A stretch of 51,161 bases of DNA from Saprospiraceae bacterium (GCA_016787415.1 JAEUUT010000198.1:1-51161); one strand, 5' to 3'; counted from the first letter of the stretch, positions 34,750-43,434 are shown. Program-made: numbers and translations. Notes: generated from the letters alone by a model not told the origin.

Positions 34750-36683
34750 CCGGCCGCAGTTTTTTTAGCAGCCAGTTTACTGTGGCTGTATCCGTATCCG
34801 AAGTAAATGGTAAGGCCAATGAGCAGCCAGATAAAGAAGCCCAGCCAACTTTTTGCGGGTATCTGTGCCATCATGTAAAAACAGGAAACCAGCCCCAGCA
34901 TTGGTATGAGCGACAGGTTGTGGCGGAATGCCATGACAGCCAGTACAAGGCTGGTGATTACAAACAGCCACATAGGAATTTTGTGTTTGAAAACGTCCCA
35001 GCCTGATTCATATTTATGTACATCCGATGCAGGAATAACCTGTACGGCATCGGCGTACTGATGGACATCAAGTGCCGACAGATACGCCACCAAATCACCA
35101 CCGGCTTGTGCCATACCTGCACTGTCGCGTTGCAGCAGAATGGCTTTGGTGGCTGCCACTTCATTTTCCGAAAGTTTGCCAACTAATTGCTCCGCTTCGC
35201 GAATTTGCGGTGCATTGCTGATCCAGTCTACTGTGTCCTGTCGAAATTGTGTAAACAAAAATGCCGCCATGCCAATCAGCAGCAAGGGGAATATCCATTT
35301 TCCATTGAGATACGGGGTGCGGAATTTGCCGCGCGGTGCATCAGGCGTCAATTGCAGTTTCAATACGCCGGCACACACCAGTACGAATGCAAACAAGGTA
35401 CCCATACTGCACAAATCGAGTACGGTATCGCTCGGAATAAAGAGCATGGGTATGATCACGAACAATCCCGTAATGATCGTTGCGTAGGCAGGTGTGCGAA
35501 ACTTGGGGTGAATTTCCGAAAAACGGGGTGGCAGCAGTCCGTCGCGGCTCATGGTCATCCATATACGCGGCTGTCCGAGTTGGAAAACCAGAAAAACGCC
35601 GGCCATGGCGACCACTGCGCTAACGGCTATGATCCCGGAAAACCATTTCAGGTTTATTTTCTGGAAAACGTACGCCAGCGGGTCGTTCACATCCAGTTCC
35701 TTGTAATTGACCATTCCGGTAAGCACCAACGCTATGATGATGTACAAAATCGTACAAATAATAATCGAATAAACCATCGCTCGCGGAAGGTCGCGCTGCG
35801 GATTTTTACATTCCTCCGCAGTGGTCGACAAGGCATCAAAGCCGATGTAGGCAAAAAACACAGACGAAACACCGCCCATCACGCCACCAAAACCGTTGGG
35901 AATGAAAGGATGCCAGTTGGTAGTGTCTACATATCCGGCGCCCACGATAATGACCAGAATTACGACAATGAGTTTCAGCACTACCATGATATTACCGGCG
36001 GTTTTGGATTCTTTCATGCCGATATACACCAGAGCCGTTATCAGTATCGACATGATAATGGCCGGTATATCCATAATTATGCGCAACCCTCCCATATTGG
36101 GTGCATTTTCCCAGGCCGTCCAGGCTTCCCGTTCGCCGTCGCTGAGGCTGGCTACGTCGGCGCCTCCTTTCAGCATGGCTGAAACAGCCGTGTGTCCTTC
36201 GTGTGCACTCACATAATCGATGGTAGCCCAGGAGGGAATATGCCAGCCGGCGCTTTCACAGAGGCCTGTAAAATAACCCGACCATGATACAGCCACGGTA
36301 ATATTGCCAACTGCATACTCCATTACAAGCGCCCAGCCGATGATCCATGCGATCAATTCGCCAAAAGCAACATAGGAATACGTGTAGGCGCTTCCGGAAA
36401 CGGGTAGCAAGGAGGCAAATTCAGCATAGGCAAAAGCGGCAAACCCACAAGCCACGGCTGTAAAAATGAACAGAAACACGACTGCCGGACCGCCGCTGTA
36501 ACTGGCCGAACCGATGGTGCTAAAGATACCTGCCCCAATGATGGCGGCAATCCCCAGGGCCGTCAGGTCGATCACGCGCAGGTTTTTATCCAAACCTCCG
36601 GAACCGTGAATTTCCTCTTGTTGCGCGGTAGCGATGGCGTCGGGAACAGATTTTTTTCTGAAAATATTTGATAGGAAGGACAT
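34746..36683 (-). CDS. APC-superfamily cationic amino-acid permease
   Basis: A 645-residue inner-membrane protein with about 12-14 helices. After a cytosolic N-terminus (SGGLDKNLRVIDLTALG) the first helix has GIGA-like AAIIGAGIFSTIGSA, the unwound substrate-binding segment of APC transporters. FAYIGFDALSTTAEECKNPQRDLPRA is the well-known CAT signature around helix 6. A long periplasmic insertion (about 150-200) and another hydrophilic insert late in the protein (about 500-565) are longer than usual. It should import amino acids such as lysine or arginine, but the substrate is inferred from the family only. First gene of the operon with cobB, zincin and DUF2520 genes. Confidence 0.9.
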   Translation of the reverse strand: MSFLSNIFRKKSVPDAIATAQQEEIHGSGGLDKNLRVIDLTALGIAAIIGAGIFSTIGSASYSGGPAVVFLFIFTAVACGFAAFAYAEFASLLPVSGSAYTYSYVAFGELIAWIIGWALVMEYAVGNITVAVSWSGYFTGLCESAGWHIPSWATIDYVSAHEGHTAVSAMLKGGADVASLSDGEREAWTAWENAPNMGGLRIIMDIPAIIMSILITALVYIGMKESKTAGNIMVVLKLIVVILVIIVGAGYVDTTNWHPFIPNGFGGVMGGVSSVFFAYIGFDALSTTAEECKNPQRDLPRAMVYSIIICTILYIIIALVLTGMVNYKELDVNDPLAYVFQKINLKWFSGIIAVSAVVAMAGVFLVFQLGQPRIWMTMSRDGLLPPRFSEIHPKFRTPAYATIITGLFVIIPMLFIPSDTVLDLCSMGTLFAFVLVCAGVLKLQLTPDAPRGKFRTPYLNGKWIFPLLLIGMAAFLFTQFRQDTVDWISNAPQIREAEQLVGKLSENEVAATKAILLQRDSAGMAQAGGDLVAYLSALDVHQYADAVQVIPASDVHKYESGWDVFKHKIPMWLFVITSLVLAVMAFRHNLSLIPMLGLVSCFYMMAQIPAKSWLGFFIWLLIGLTIYFGYGYSHSKLAAKKTAAG

Positions 36684-36854
36684 AGGGCAGTCGGGTAAAC
36701 AAGTGATTTTTGCGGGGCAAATTAGGGCTTTCCCGAAATTTTATGCCTATATGCAAAAGAAAGCGCGATGTATCATTCCGAATACGCCGCTACCTGAATG
36801 GCTCTTTGTGCCCTCGATACGCTGGTTTGGTGTAAAATCCGATGCAAAATGCCC

Positions 36855-36862
36855 TATTTTTG
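36855..36862 (+). promoter_or_regulatory. -7 element TATTTTTG for the DedA gene
   Basis: TATTTTTG at 36855-36862 fits TAnnTTTG exactly and would give a start near 36869. Because it lies after the in-frame ATG at 36842, it favours the ATG at 36899 as the true start. A TTTG at 36826 is 25 nt upstream, somewhat too far for a good -33 box. Confidence 0.5.
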
Positions 36863-36898
36863 TGCGCTTTTCAATTAAACGACTTCCTGAAATTTATC

Positions 36899-37573
36899 AT
36901 GATCGACCTGCTGACGCAATTCATAGATATTATTCGCCACCTCGATGTACACCTGGAAAACATCATGCGCGATTACCAACTCAGCACCTACCTTATTCTT
37001 GCACTGATCATTTTTTGCGAAACAGGTCTGGTGGTAACGCCTTTTCTGCCGGGCGATTCTCTTTTGTTTGCAGCAGGCGCCATTACGGCAAAAACGGGCA
37101 TTCTCAGTATCTGGCTCCTGATTCCATTGCTTTTTCTGGCGGCCATTTTGGGCGATAATACCAACTACTTTTTTGGCAGGTACCTGGGAGGCAAGGTGTT
37201 TACCCGTGACTACTGGTTTCTGAAAAAGTCGTACATCGATAAAACCCAGGAGTTTTATGAACGATATGGAGGACGTACGCTGGTGATCGCCCGGTTTGTT
37301 CCGATTGTGCGCACATTCGCGCCTTTTGTGGCCGGTGTAGGCTCCATGAATTACAGCCGTTTTATCGGCTATTGCCTGGCAGGAGGCGCTTTGTGGGTGA
37401 CCACTTTGACACTTGCAGGTTTTTTTCTGGGCTCCCAGCCGTTTGTAAAAAACAACTTTGAAATTGTCATTTTTGCCGTTATCGGCATTTCACTGATCCC
37501 GATTCTTGTTGAATTTTTACGCGCCCGTTTCAACAAAAAAAGCACCGTTTCCAAAACTGAAGACCATGTTTAA
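36899..37573 (+). CDS. DedA-family membrane protein
   Basis: From ATG 36899 the protein has 224 residues. Conserved DedA features are present: the early CETGLVVTPFLPGDSLLFAAG, then GDNTNYFFGRYLGGKVF, and FYERYGGRTLVIARFVPIVRTFAPFVAGVGSM with the essential Arg residues. DedA proteins are inner-membrane scramblases/flippases linked to recycling of undecaprenyl phosphate or phospholipids and to membrane-potential homeostasis. The gene overlaps the thioesterase gene by 8 nt (37566-37573), which indicates an operon. The longer frame from 36842 is rejected because of the promoter position. Confidence 0.92.
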   Translation: MIDLLTQFIDIIRHLDVHLENIMRDYQLSTYLILALIIFCETGLVVTPFLPGDSLLFAAGAITAKTGILSIWLLIPLLFLAAILGDNTNYFFGRYLGGKVFTRDYWFLKKSYIDKTQEFYERYGGRTLVIARFVPIVRTFAPFVAGVGSMNYSRFIGYCLAGGALWVTTLTLAGFFLGSQPFVKNNFEIVIFAVIGISLIPILVEFLRARFNKKSTVSKTEDHV

Positions 37574-37997
37574 AACACCAGTTTCCCTGCGTTGGGCGGA
37601 TATGGATCCGAATTTTCACTTGCGCCATTCTGTGTACTACGATTTTGCGGCGACAGCCCGTGTCGAGTTTTTATCGGCGCACGGTTTGTCTACCCACACC
37701 ATGATAGAACAGCATGTAGGGCCTATCCTCTTCAGAGAAGAAGCCATATTTCGAAAGGAAGTACGTCCGGGAGATCAATTATATATTACCACGGCCATAT
37801 CAAAATTGCGCCATGATGCATCGCGGTTTTCCTTCAGGCACGAATTGATTCGGGAACGCGACGGTGCTGTGTGCGCCATTATGAATATTGATGGCGCATG
37901 GATTGATACCCAGATGCGTAAACTTGCAGTACCCCCTGCATCCATCGTTGCATTGATGGAAGGCGCGCCCAAAACAGCGGATTTTGTTTGGGAATGA
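37566..37997 (+). CDS. Hot-dog fold acyl-CoA thioesterase
   Basis: From ATG 37566 the protein has 143 residues. It begins VSLRWADMDPNFHLRHSVYYDFAATARVEFL, the 4-hydroxybenzoyl-CoA-thioesterase-type start in which the Asp of WADMD is the usual catalytic residue. The pattern RKEVRPGDQLYITTAISKL and AVCAIMNIDGAWID complete the hot-dog domain. Such enzymes cleave acyl-CoA or acyl-ACP thioesters in the cytosol; the chain specificity is unknown. It overlaps DedA by 8 nt. A long hairpin follows 9 nt after the stop. Confidence 0.88.
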   Translation: MFKTPVSLRWADMDPNFHLRHSVYYDFAATARVEFLSAHGLSTHTMIEQHVGPILFREEAIFRKEVRPGDQLYITTAISKLRHDASRFSFRHELIRERDGAVCAIMNIDGAWIDTQMRKLAVPPASIVALMEGAPKTADFVWE

Positions 37998-38005
37998 GGG
38001 ATTTT

Positions 38006-38141
38006 GTGTTTTTGTGTTTTGGTGTTTTTGTGTTTTGGAGGTGCTTTGCTCTTGGCATTTTAGTTAATATTCCCAAAAATCAACTAAAATACCAAGAGCA
38101 AAGCACCTCCAAAACACAAAAACACCAAAACACAAAAACAC
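38006..38141. repeat. Long intergenic hairpin C (60-nt arms, 59/60 paired)
   Basis: Left arm 38006-38065 and right arm 38082-38141 pair except at one position (C at 38056 opposite A); the loop has 16 nt. The outer half of each arm is four octamers of the form GTGTTTT(T/G). The element fills the gap between convergent genes that end at 37997 and 38152. T/A runs at both edges mean it could stop transcription from both sides. Confidence 0.92.
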
Positions 38142-38151
38142 CTAAAAAAAA

Positions 38152-39690
38152 TCACTTCATCACCGTCAGTTTGCGAACTGCCCGGCCTTTTTCAGTACTC
38201 AGCACAACGAAATAGACGCCATTGGCGAGCCCTTCCGTGGAAATTTCGAGCGTTGTATCGCCGGCATTCAGGTTGATGCCATTTTGCTCGTAGACCAGAC
38301 TACCAGCCGGGTTGACGATACTTAGAGAAGTCGTAAATCCGTTGTTGGCTTGAATGGCAACGTATGCTTTGTCATCTGGTGAAACTGGATTGGGGTAGAT
38401 ATTCCAGGCGTTTAGCCCTTCAATACTTTTAACGGATGAAGTGACGGGAGTGCGGAAAGAACTGGTTTTGGCAGGCGCACAGGTCACATATTCATTGAAA
38501 GGGCGTACACGCCAGTAGTAATTTCTATTGCTCTGCAAAGTGGTGTACAACAGCGAGGTGGTAGTGGCCGGAACAATGACCGATTGGAAATTGGTAGTGG
38601 TGGCAAACAAGGTTGAAATATCAAACTCGATCAGGTAATACGTAGCGCCGGGCACTGACTGCCATTGCAGCAGCACTTCATCATAAAATTCCTGGGTCGC
38701 ACCTCCAATGGGGGAGATGAGCAGGTCGTTGGGCACTGAAATTTCCTCTGAAGCAGGTGTAAAAGTGTTATCCAGGTAATTGCGGTCATTGGATGCCCTG
38801 TCGGCCAAGACCACACTCACTTGACCAGGGGTAAACTGATAATTGCTACAACCGATAAAATACCCCATAAAGTTGTTCTCCATTGGGTCGACAGGATTAC
38901 TCAGTGGATCGAGGGCCGCGCCGGTGTAAAGATTACACCCATTGTTGACAAGTCCGAAATTGTAATCTTCCGGGGTGTCGCAAATTTCATCCGCAGCCGA
39001 TTGGCAGTTGGAGCCGTCGGCTCGTTCTGTCAGGGGCCCTCCAGGCGAAACTACTGGCGCAACAGGCCAGGTGGGGTCGTTCACACCATCAAAAGGATTA
39101 CCTTCGTAGCCAAGGAAAGTGTGAGGCAAAGCAAAAAAGTGCCCTGCCTCATGGGCCAGGGTTCCATTACCATTGCCATTGATCTGGTCTTTACGCGCTA
39201 CAACCCAGTCGCGATCAGAATTATTGAAACCAAGGATATTCGGATCATCAAACACCTGGTTTACCACATATACATTTAATGCATTTTGATTCCGGCGGCT
39301 GTTCATGAGAAACTCGTTGGTTTGCCCGGAGTAAACCGAATTGCTGTTGATAGAGCGATCGATCAGTCCATACGTGGTGTGTGGTTTGAGGTAAAACCTA
39401 AAATCCATCGGGGCGTATGCCTCGTTCATATCACACAATTGATCCAGCACAAAACGATCCTTGTGACGCCCTTCTCCTGCTGCATCGGCAGTGAGGTGGA
39501 AGAAGATCGGTATATATTGAACTTCATTTCTTTCGCTTGTCAGTGCCTGCTGTTGATAGGTACGGACGCGGGGAAGCATGTGCTCCATCTGTTGTGCGGT
39601 AGTATTGCCACACACAGAGAGCCCCTGCTGGGCAGAAACACTGGAAACACAACAGGCCACAGCCAGCAATACACTTATGAATACCTTCAT
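38152..39690 (-). CDS. M43-like (pappalysin-type) metalloprotease with T9SS type A tail
   Basis: From ATG 39690 the protein has 512 residues with signal peptide (to about residue 20, VSAQ). The metzincin zinc motif is HEAGHFFALPH (180-190: His180, Glu181, His184, His190), with Ala in place of the usual Gly before the third His. ADEICDTPEDYN and the downstream ENNFMGYF supply the Met-turn, as in pappalysin/cytophagalysin proteases. An FN3-like domain follows (about 325-420, LLQWQSVPGATYYLIEF ... YYWRVRPFNEY). The C-terminus is a type A sorting domain (WNIYPNPVSPDDKAYVA ... GVYFVVLSTEKGRAVRKLTVMK). It is thus an exported surface or extracellular protease. The upstream ATG at 39732 is rejected because the signal peptide begins at 39690. 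Confidence 0.9.
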   Translation of the reverse strand: MKVFISVLLAVACCVSSVSAQQGLSVCGNTTAQQMEHMLPRVRTYQQQALTSERNEVQYIPIFFHLTADAAGEGRHKDRFVLDQLCDMNEAYAPMDFRFYLKPHTTYGLIDRSINSNSVYSGQTNEFLMNSRRNQNALNVYVVNQVFDDPNILGFNNSDRDWVVARKDQINGNGNGTLAHEAGHFFALPHTFLGYEGNPFDGVNDPTWPVAPVVSPGGPLTERADGSNCQSAADEICDTPEDYNFGLVNNGCNLYTGAALDPLSNPVDPMENNFMGYFIGCSNYQFTPGQVSVVLADRASNDRNYLDNTFTPASEEISVPNDLLISPIGGATQEFYDEVLLQWQSVPGATYYLIEFDISTLFATTTNFQSVIVPATTTSLLYTTLQSNRNYYWRVRPFNEYVTCAPAKTSSFRTPVTSSVKSIEGLNAWNIYPNPVSPDDKAYVAIQANNGFTTSLSIVNPAGSLVYEQNGINLNAGDTTLEISTEGLANGVYFVVLSTEKGRAVRKLTVMK

Positions 39691-39729
39691 GGAGAAAAGT
39701 TTGATTTGGTACTTAAATGAAATAATCTG

Positions 39730-39737
39730 CAAAGTTA
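39730..39737 (-). promoter_or_regulatory. -7 element TAACTTTG for the M43-like protease gene
   Basis: On the minus strand 39737-39730 reads TAACTTTG, an exact TAnnTTTG match. It places the start near 39723, about 33 nt before the ATG at 39690. A TTTT but no TTTG lies 17 nt upstream. Confidence 0.5.
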
Positions 39738-39884
39738 CATGCTGTTCTGCTACCTAAAAGATATGTAATAGCAAATTCATACATTTTTGCCACCTTTGCC
39801 TGAAGTGAGTTAGAGCGTATTTCTCCACGACGATTCAGAACGGGTTTTTATCGATAACTTAACACATCTGAACAAGTTAGGCAC

Positions 39885-39978
39885 TAACTTTGCATTAATT
39901 CTGAAACAGCACTCTATTTTGAGTGTTAACAAAATAATTATTTGAAACTTTTCGTTTTTTGCTTTTGTTTTACCTTTG
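39885..39978 (+). promoter_or_regulatory. Two -7 elements upstream of the CotH-like gene
   Basis: TAACTTTG (39885-39892) and TACCTTTG (39971-39978) both match TAnnTTTG. The second lies 53 nt before the ATG at 40032 and downstream of the alternative start at 39942, so it supports 40032. The 341-nt gap 39691-40031 holds only these promoter elements and A+T-rich DNA. Confidence 0.45.
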
Positions 39979-40031
39979 TAATCAAGCATCTCAAAGAATC
40001 GATTTTTATTTCAGAATTAAATTCTGAGCCA

Positions 40032-41072
40032 ATGGAAAAGATACAAATTTCACTCGCACATATTTTTCTGACCTGTCTGTTTTTCCTGTTTGTGGCAGGT
40101 GCTCATGCGCAGGCGCCTGCTGATTTACCATCCATCCTCGAACGCCTGACGGCACAGGATGGCGCAAAAATGACGCTCGAAACAGACCTGACTACCATCA
40201 TTGCCAATAAAAAAACAAATCAGTATTTCCCCGGAAATCTGATAACGGCGGATGGTAAAACCTATAAAATTGAATTGCGTCCGCGCGGAAAATACCGCAG
40301 GAAAGTGGCTGAAATTCCGCCGCTGAAAATGAAATTCAAGAAAAAAGACCTCAAAGCAGAAGGGCTCGATACCTTGAATGAGGTCAAACTGGTTTTGCCT
40401 TGTTTCGACAATGACCTGGGCGATCAACTGATTGTCAAGGAATACATTGCCTATCGCATGTTCGAACACCTGACCGGCGCCTCTGTACGCGCCCGCCTGA
40501 TTCGACTCACGATTCGCGATACCCATGTGGAAAAATCCAAAAAAACCATGCTGGCAATGCTGGTCGAGGACGAAGAGGAAACGGTGGCGCGCATGAACGG
40601 CGAGGTAGTAGATCAATATGGTATTCCAACCGACAGCCTGATGACGCACCAGGCTGCTCTGGTGGCCATGTTTGAATACATGATTGGCAACACCGACTGG
40701 GAAATTGCCATGATGCGCAATGTTCGGCTGATTCGCTCGGCTGAAAATCCCGGCAAAGTGCTGGTGATTCCCTACGATTTTGACTTTTCCGGACTGGTGA
40801 GCGCGCCCTATTCGAGCCCGGCATCCGAAACCGGACTAAAAAACGTAAAGGATCGTTTCCTCATGTCGAATGGTATCAAACCGGAAGCGCTCAAAAAAGC
40901 CGCTAAAATGCTGGTGGCCGCAAAAAAGGAGTTGTACGACCTCTGCGATTCAAAATTTCTCACTCGAATTTCTTCGCAGGAAATGACCGCTTATCTGGAC
41001 ACCTTTTTCAACCAGATCGAATCAAATGAAGAAATACCGCAGATTTTGCGGATGCCCTTGCCGACAGACTAA
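40032..41072 (+). CDS. Secreted CotH-like conserved protein
   Basis: From ATG 40032 the protein has 346 residues and a clear signal peptide (EKIQISLAHIFLTCLFF ... AHAQ). Features: KIELRPRGKYRRKVAEIPPLKMKFKKKDL, then EVKLVLPCFDNDLGDQLIVKEYIAYRMFEHL, FEYMIGNTDWEIAMMRNVRLI, and IPYDFDFSGLVSAPY. This order resembles the CotH protein-kinase-like superfamily: a basic strand, an RxF/YR helix, an IGNxDW segment like a catalytic loop and a D-F-D motif like a metal-binding site. Related proteins are frequent in Bacteroidota. Whether it binds ATP is inferred, and substrates are unknown. It seems monocistronic; a tRNA gene follows 81 nt later. Confidence 0.6.
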   Translation: MEKIQISLAHIFLTCLFFLFVAGAHAQAPADLPSILERLTAQDGAKMTLETDLTTIIANKKTNQYFPGNLITADGKTYKIELRPRGKYRRKVAEIPPLKMKFKKKDLKAEGLDTLNEVKLVLPCFDNDLGDQLIVKEYIAYRMFEHLTGASVRARLIRLTIRDTHVEKSKKTMLAMLVEDEEETVARMNGEVVDQYGIPTDSLMTHQAALVAMFEYMIGNTDWEIAMMRNVRLIRSAENPGKVLVIPYDFDFSGLVSAPYSSPASETGLKNVKDRFLMSNGIKPEALKKAAKMLVAAKKELYDLCDSKFLTRISSQEMTAYLDTFFNQIESNEEIPQILRMPLPTD

Positions 41073-41131
41073 AAAAGGACGGTGAAAAATAAATTTTAGG
41101 CTGCACGGAGAGAGTATTTTAAAAAAGCCGC

Positions 41132-41139
41132 TATCTTTG
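41132..41139 (+). promoter_or_regulatory. -7 element TATCTTTG for tRNA-Ser
   Basis: TATCTTTG fits TAnnTTTG exactly and lies 14 nt before the mature 5' end of the tRNA. It is embedded in a small hairpin (GCCGC at 41127-41131 with GCGGC at 41139-41143). No TTG -33 box at the usual distance. Confidence 0.5.
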
Positions 41140-41153
41140 CGGCCCGTTCATCC

Positions 41154-41238
41154 GGAGGAGTGCCAGAGCGGTTTAATGGAGCGGTCTTGAAAACCGTCGT
41201 ACTGAAAGGTACCGGGAGTTCGAATCTCTCCTCCTCCG
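41154..41238 (+). tRNA. tRNA-Ser (anticodon UGA)
   Basis: The 85-nt RNA folds as a class II tRNA. The acceptor stem GGAGGAG (41154-41160) pairs with CTCCTCC (41231-41237), and G41238 is the discriminator base. The anticodon stem GCGGT/ACCGT flanks the loop CTTGAAA with TGA at 41188-41190. A long variable arm and GGGAGTTCGAATCTCTC T-arm follow. It reads UCA (and by wobble other UCN) codons. The 3' CCA is not encoded. Confidence 0.96.
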
Positions 41239-41281
41239 CAGATTACAATGCAATTGTCTGATGTTCAGGCAGTTGCATTTT

Positions 41282-43234
41282 TTATTGCCTTCTCCACACC
41301 AGCCCTTCTCCAGCGCCGATCTTCAGCAAATTTTCTTCATAGTACCTGTCATTTTCAACGGATTCCGTCTCCGTTGAAAAAAATGGCGTCCAGTTTCCTT
41401 CAGGAAATACCACAGGAATATCACTGCCTGCGTTTCGAGTATCCAAATTGGCAGCAAACACAAATTGAGGGCTGTTGGCCTGCGTCCACACGATCACTTT
41501 CCTTTTTCCCGTAGCATCGGGTGCAAGCAGCCAGGTAATGTCCTGGTCGACTATTGATTCATAAATTTCCTCAGCCAAAATTTTCTGACGATTTAATTTG
41601 TAATTCAATGCGCGGTTTTTTCCCCATACAAAAGGGCCGCGCGTGCCTTTTGGTCCATCCGGCATTTGAAATACGTACAGTTTGCTGTAATGTTCGTTGG
41701 GCGCTGGGGCAGGGTGGGAGTCTCGGCATTCAAAACCCATACCTATATAAGCAGGCATGTCGCTCAAAAACAAGGCAATAAAAAAGCGGATTTCGTTGCC
41801 ATCCAGGTAAAACGTATCAAAACGCGGGTCATCTTTATCGGCAGTTATCAGGGTAAAATTTGGAGCAAACTGCCTGGTTTCCAGCCATTTGCGGTATTGA
41901 GCGAAATCGCTTGCAAATTTGTCGGTACCTACTGGTTCTGATTGCAGGTCACCCAGTGTCGAATCGGCAAGTGAGGCTTCCAAATGATCGCATTCGTCAC
42001 CATAAGCCATTTCTCCCGGAGGTGCGAGAAAACTCTCGGCGAAGTATCCAAACGAAGTATTTTCCCGACAAATTTCGGCTTTTACAGCCCCGAGAATATC
42101 GTAATACTGATCGGGCTGGCTCGGCACGCCGTCGGGTCGCATCTGCACATGCGACATATCGCCACGCATAAAATCAAATCCGAATGTGGCTTGTATTTCC
42201 TTATAGTGGTTTATTACATATTCCCAGGCAATGGTGTTGGATTGATCGAAATCGAGTTCCCAGTTTTGATTGTCGTCTTTCGACCAATACAATCGGTATC
42301 GGGCCAGGGGACCAAAAACACGCGAAAATGATTCCGGCCTGGTGATGCGGTAATCGCGCCACACACGTCCTTCTTCATCCGTATTCTTGGCTTCGGGGTC
42401 GGGGTCAACTTCTATGCCTCTATATGGCGGCCCCATGGTGGCGGGCACCGTTTCATAGCCTTCTTCATAAAGCAATTGCACCATTTCTTTTCTTCGTGCA
42501 AGCCGACCTGCGTAGTCATATTGCTCGCCAAACATAAGTTCCAATCGCTCCTTTTCCGGGATGGAATAAAAAAAATCTGCCTGTTCAGGCAACGTTTTGC
42601 CCGCGCTTCTGTTTTTAAGGTGTATGTAAAGGAGATGTTCTACTGCACGATACAGTTCGTTTCCCTGTTGCACTATCTGTAAATCCCTTCTTTGCAACCA
42701 TTCAAAACATACCGGGTTGGCCAGCGCGGCTTCCGAGTACCTGTCTGTATGAGGCACTACATCCATTCCTACACTTTTGCCCATTAGATGCAACAGGTTT
42801 ACAACTGTTTTTAGTTGTTTTTCAACCGTATCTAAATGAGGAAAGCAGTTGTGGAGCGCCGAACTGAAAAATTCAGGGTTGATATTCCAACTGGCCGGGC
42901 CATACAAACTCGCTACTACACCAGGCTCCCAAATCGGAAGAATATGGATGGCATTGAACATACGAGGCAAGGTAAGGGCATACGGTATGATGTTCCAGAA
43001 ATGCCCGATTGTGCGCACATTGATGCCAACCGTTTTTGCAGTACGCATCCATCGGGTATCTTTCAAACCGGATACCGGACTTTTGATGCTGATAGTTGGA
43101 TCGAATGCTTCGTACAGGGCCGTACCGTATAAGGATTCGAGATACCCCAGCACTTCTTCTATCGGAAGGCGAAGAGCATCCTCGGGCATACATTTTAATA
43201 AGTGTGAAAAACCTTCGTGTGTATTTTGTTTCAC
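41282..43234 (-). CDS. Divergent GH13-like (alpha-amylase superfamily) glycosidase
   Basis: The 650-residue protein has no signal peptide and should be cytosolic. A TIM-barrel of the amylase type is suggested by FNAIHILPIWEPG (93-105), region I GMDVVPHTDRYSE (Asp158, His162), region II FDFMRGDMSH (Arg357, Asp359 as nucleophile), region III YFAESFL (Glu400 as acid/base) and region IV TADKDDPRFD (466-469). In region IV the usual His-Asp pair is Lys-Asp. A long insertion (about 170-350) separates regions I and II, and the C-terminus (IVWTQANSPQFVFAANLDTR) looks like the amylase beta-sandwich. The precise activity is not known. It converges with tRNA-Ser. Confidence 0.75.
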   Translation of the reverse strand: MKQNTHEGFSHLLKCMPEDALRLPIEEVLGYLESLYGTALYEAFDPTISIKSPVSGLKDTRWMRTAKTVGINVRTIGHFWNIIPYALTLPRMFNAIHILPIWEPGVVASLYGPASWNINPEFFSSALHNCFPHLDTVEKQLKTVVNLLHLMGKSVGMDVVPHTDRYSEAALANPVCFEWLQRRDLQIVQQGNELYRAVEHLLYIHLKNRSAGKTLPEQADFFYSIPEKERLELMFGEQYDYAGRLARRKEMVQLLYEEGYETVPATMGPPYRGIEVDPDPEAKNTDEEGRVWRDYRITRPESFSRVFGPLARYRLYWSKDDNQNWELDFDQSNTIAWEYVINHYKEIQATFGFDFMRGDMSHVQMRPDGVPSQPDQYYDILGAVKAEICRENTSFGYFAESFLAPPGEMAYGDECDHLEASLADSTLGDLQSEPVGTDKFASDFAQYRKWLETRQFAPNFTLITADKDDPRFDTFYLDGNEIRFFIALFLSDMPAYIGMGFECRDSHPAPAPNEHYSKLYVFQMPDGPKGTRGPFVWGKNRALNYKLNRQKILAEEIYESIVDQDITWLLAPDATGKRKVIVWTQANSPQFVFAANLDTRNAGSDIPVVFPEGNWTPFFSTETESVENDRYYEENLLKIGAGEGLVWRRQ

Positions 43235-43269
43235 GTCAGAAAAGTCAAGTTTTTGCCCAAAAAATAAAA

Positions 43270-43434
43270 ATGCGTGTTAAGACATTGAATTTCAATGCAG
43301 TGAACATTTTGAAATATATGAAGGAAGGACGAAATTCGCAGCGGGAATCCTCATTGCATGTGAAAACGACAGCCATTCCGACTGTCCAGCAAAACAATAT
43401 TTTGGATCTGAACGGCCGCCAGGCCGGACTCTAA
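43270..43434 (+). CDS. Doubtful 54-residue ORF
   Basis: ATG 43270 opens a frame of 54 residues (MRVKTLNFNAVNILKYMKEG ... NGRQAGL) in the 319-nt gap between the GH13-like and AP2 genes. Composition is basic with no membrane segment or known motif. There is no ribosome-binding site or convincing promoter next to it. Nothing else was seen in this gap. Confidence 0.2.
   Translation: MRVKTLNFNAVNILKYMKEGRNSQRESSLHVKTTAIPTVQQNNILDLNGRQAGL

Noticed and set aside
35187..36182. 331-codon plus-strand frame opposite the amino-acid permease
   Set aside because: Composition rich in His, Gln, Arg and Asn, the usual complement of a hydrophobic membrane protein; no motif.
41127..41143. Small hairpin before tRNA-Ser as a terminator or riboswitch
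   Set aside because: The stem is only 5 bp, no T-run follows, and the sequence overlaps an exact -7 promoter element, which explains it better.
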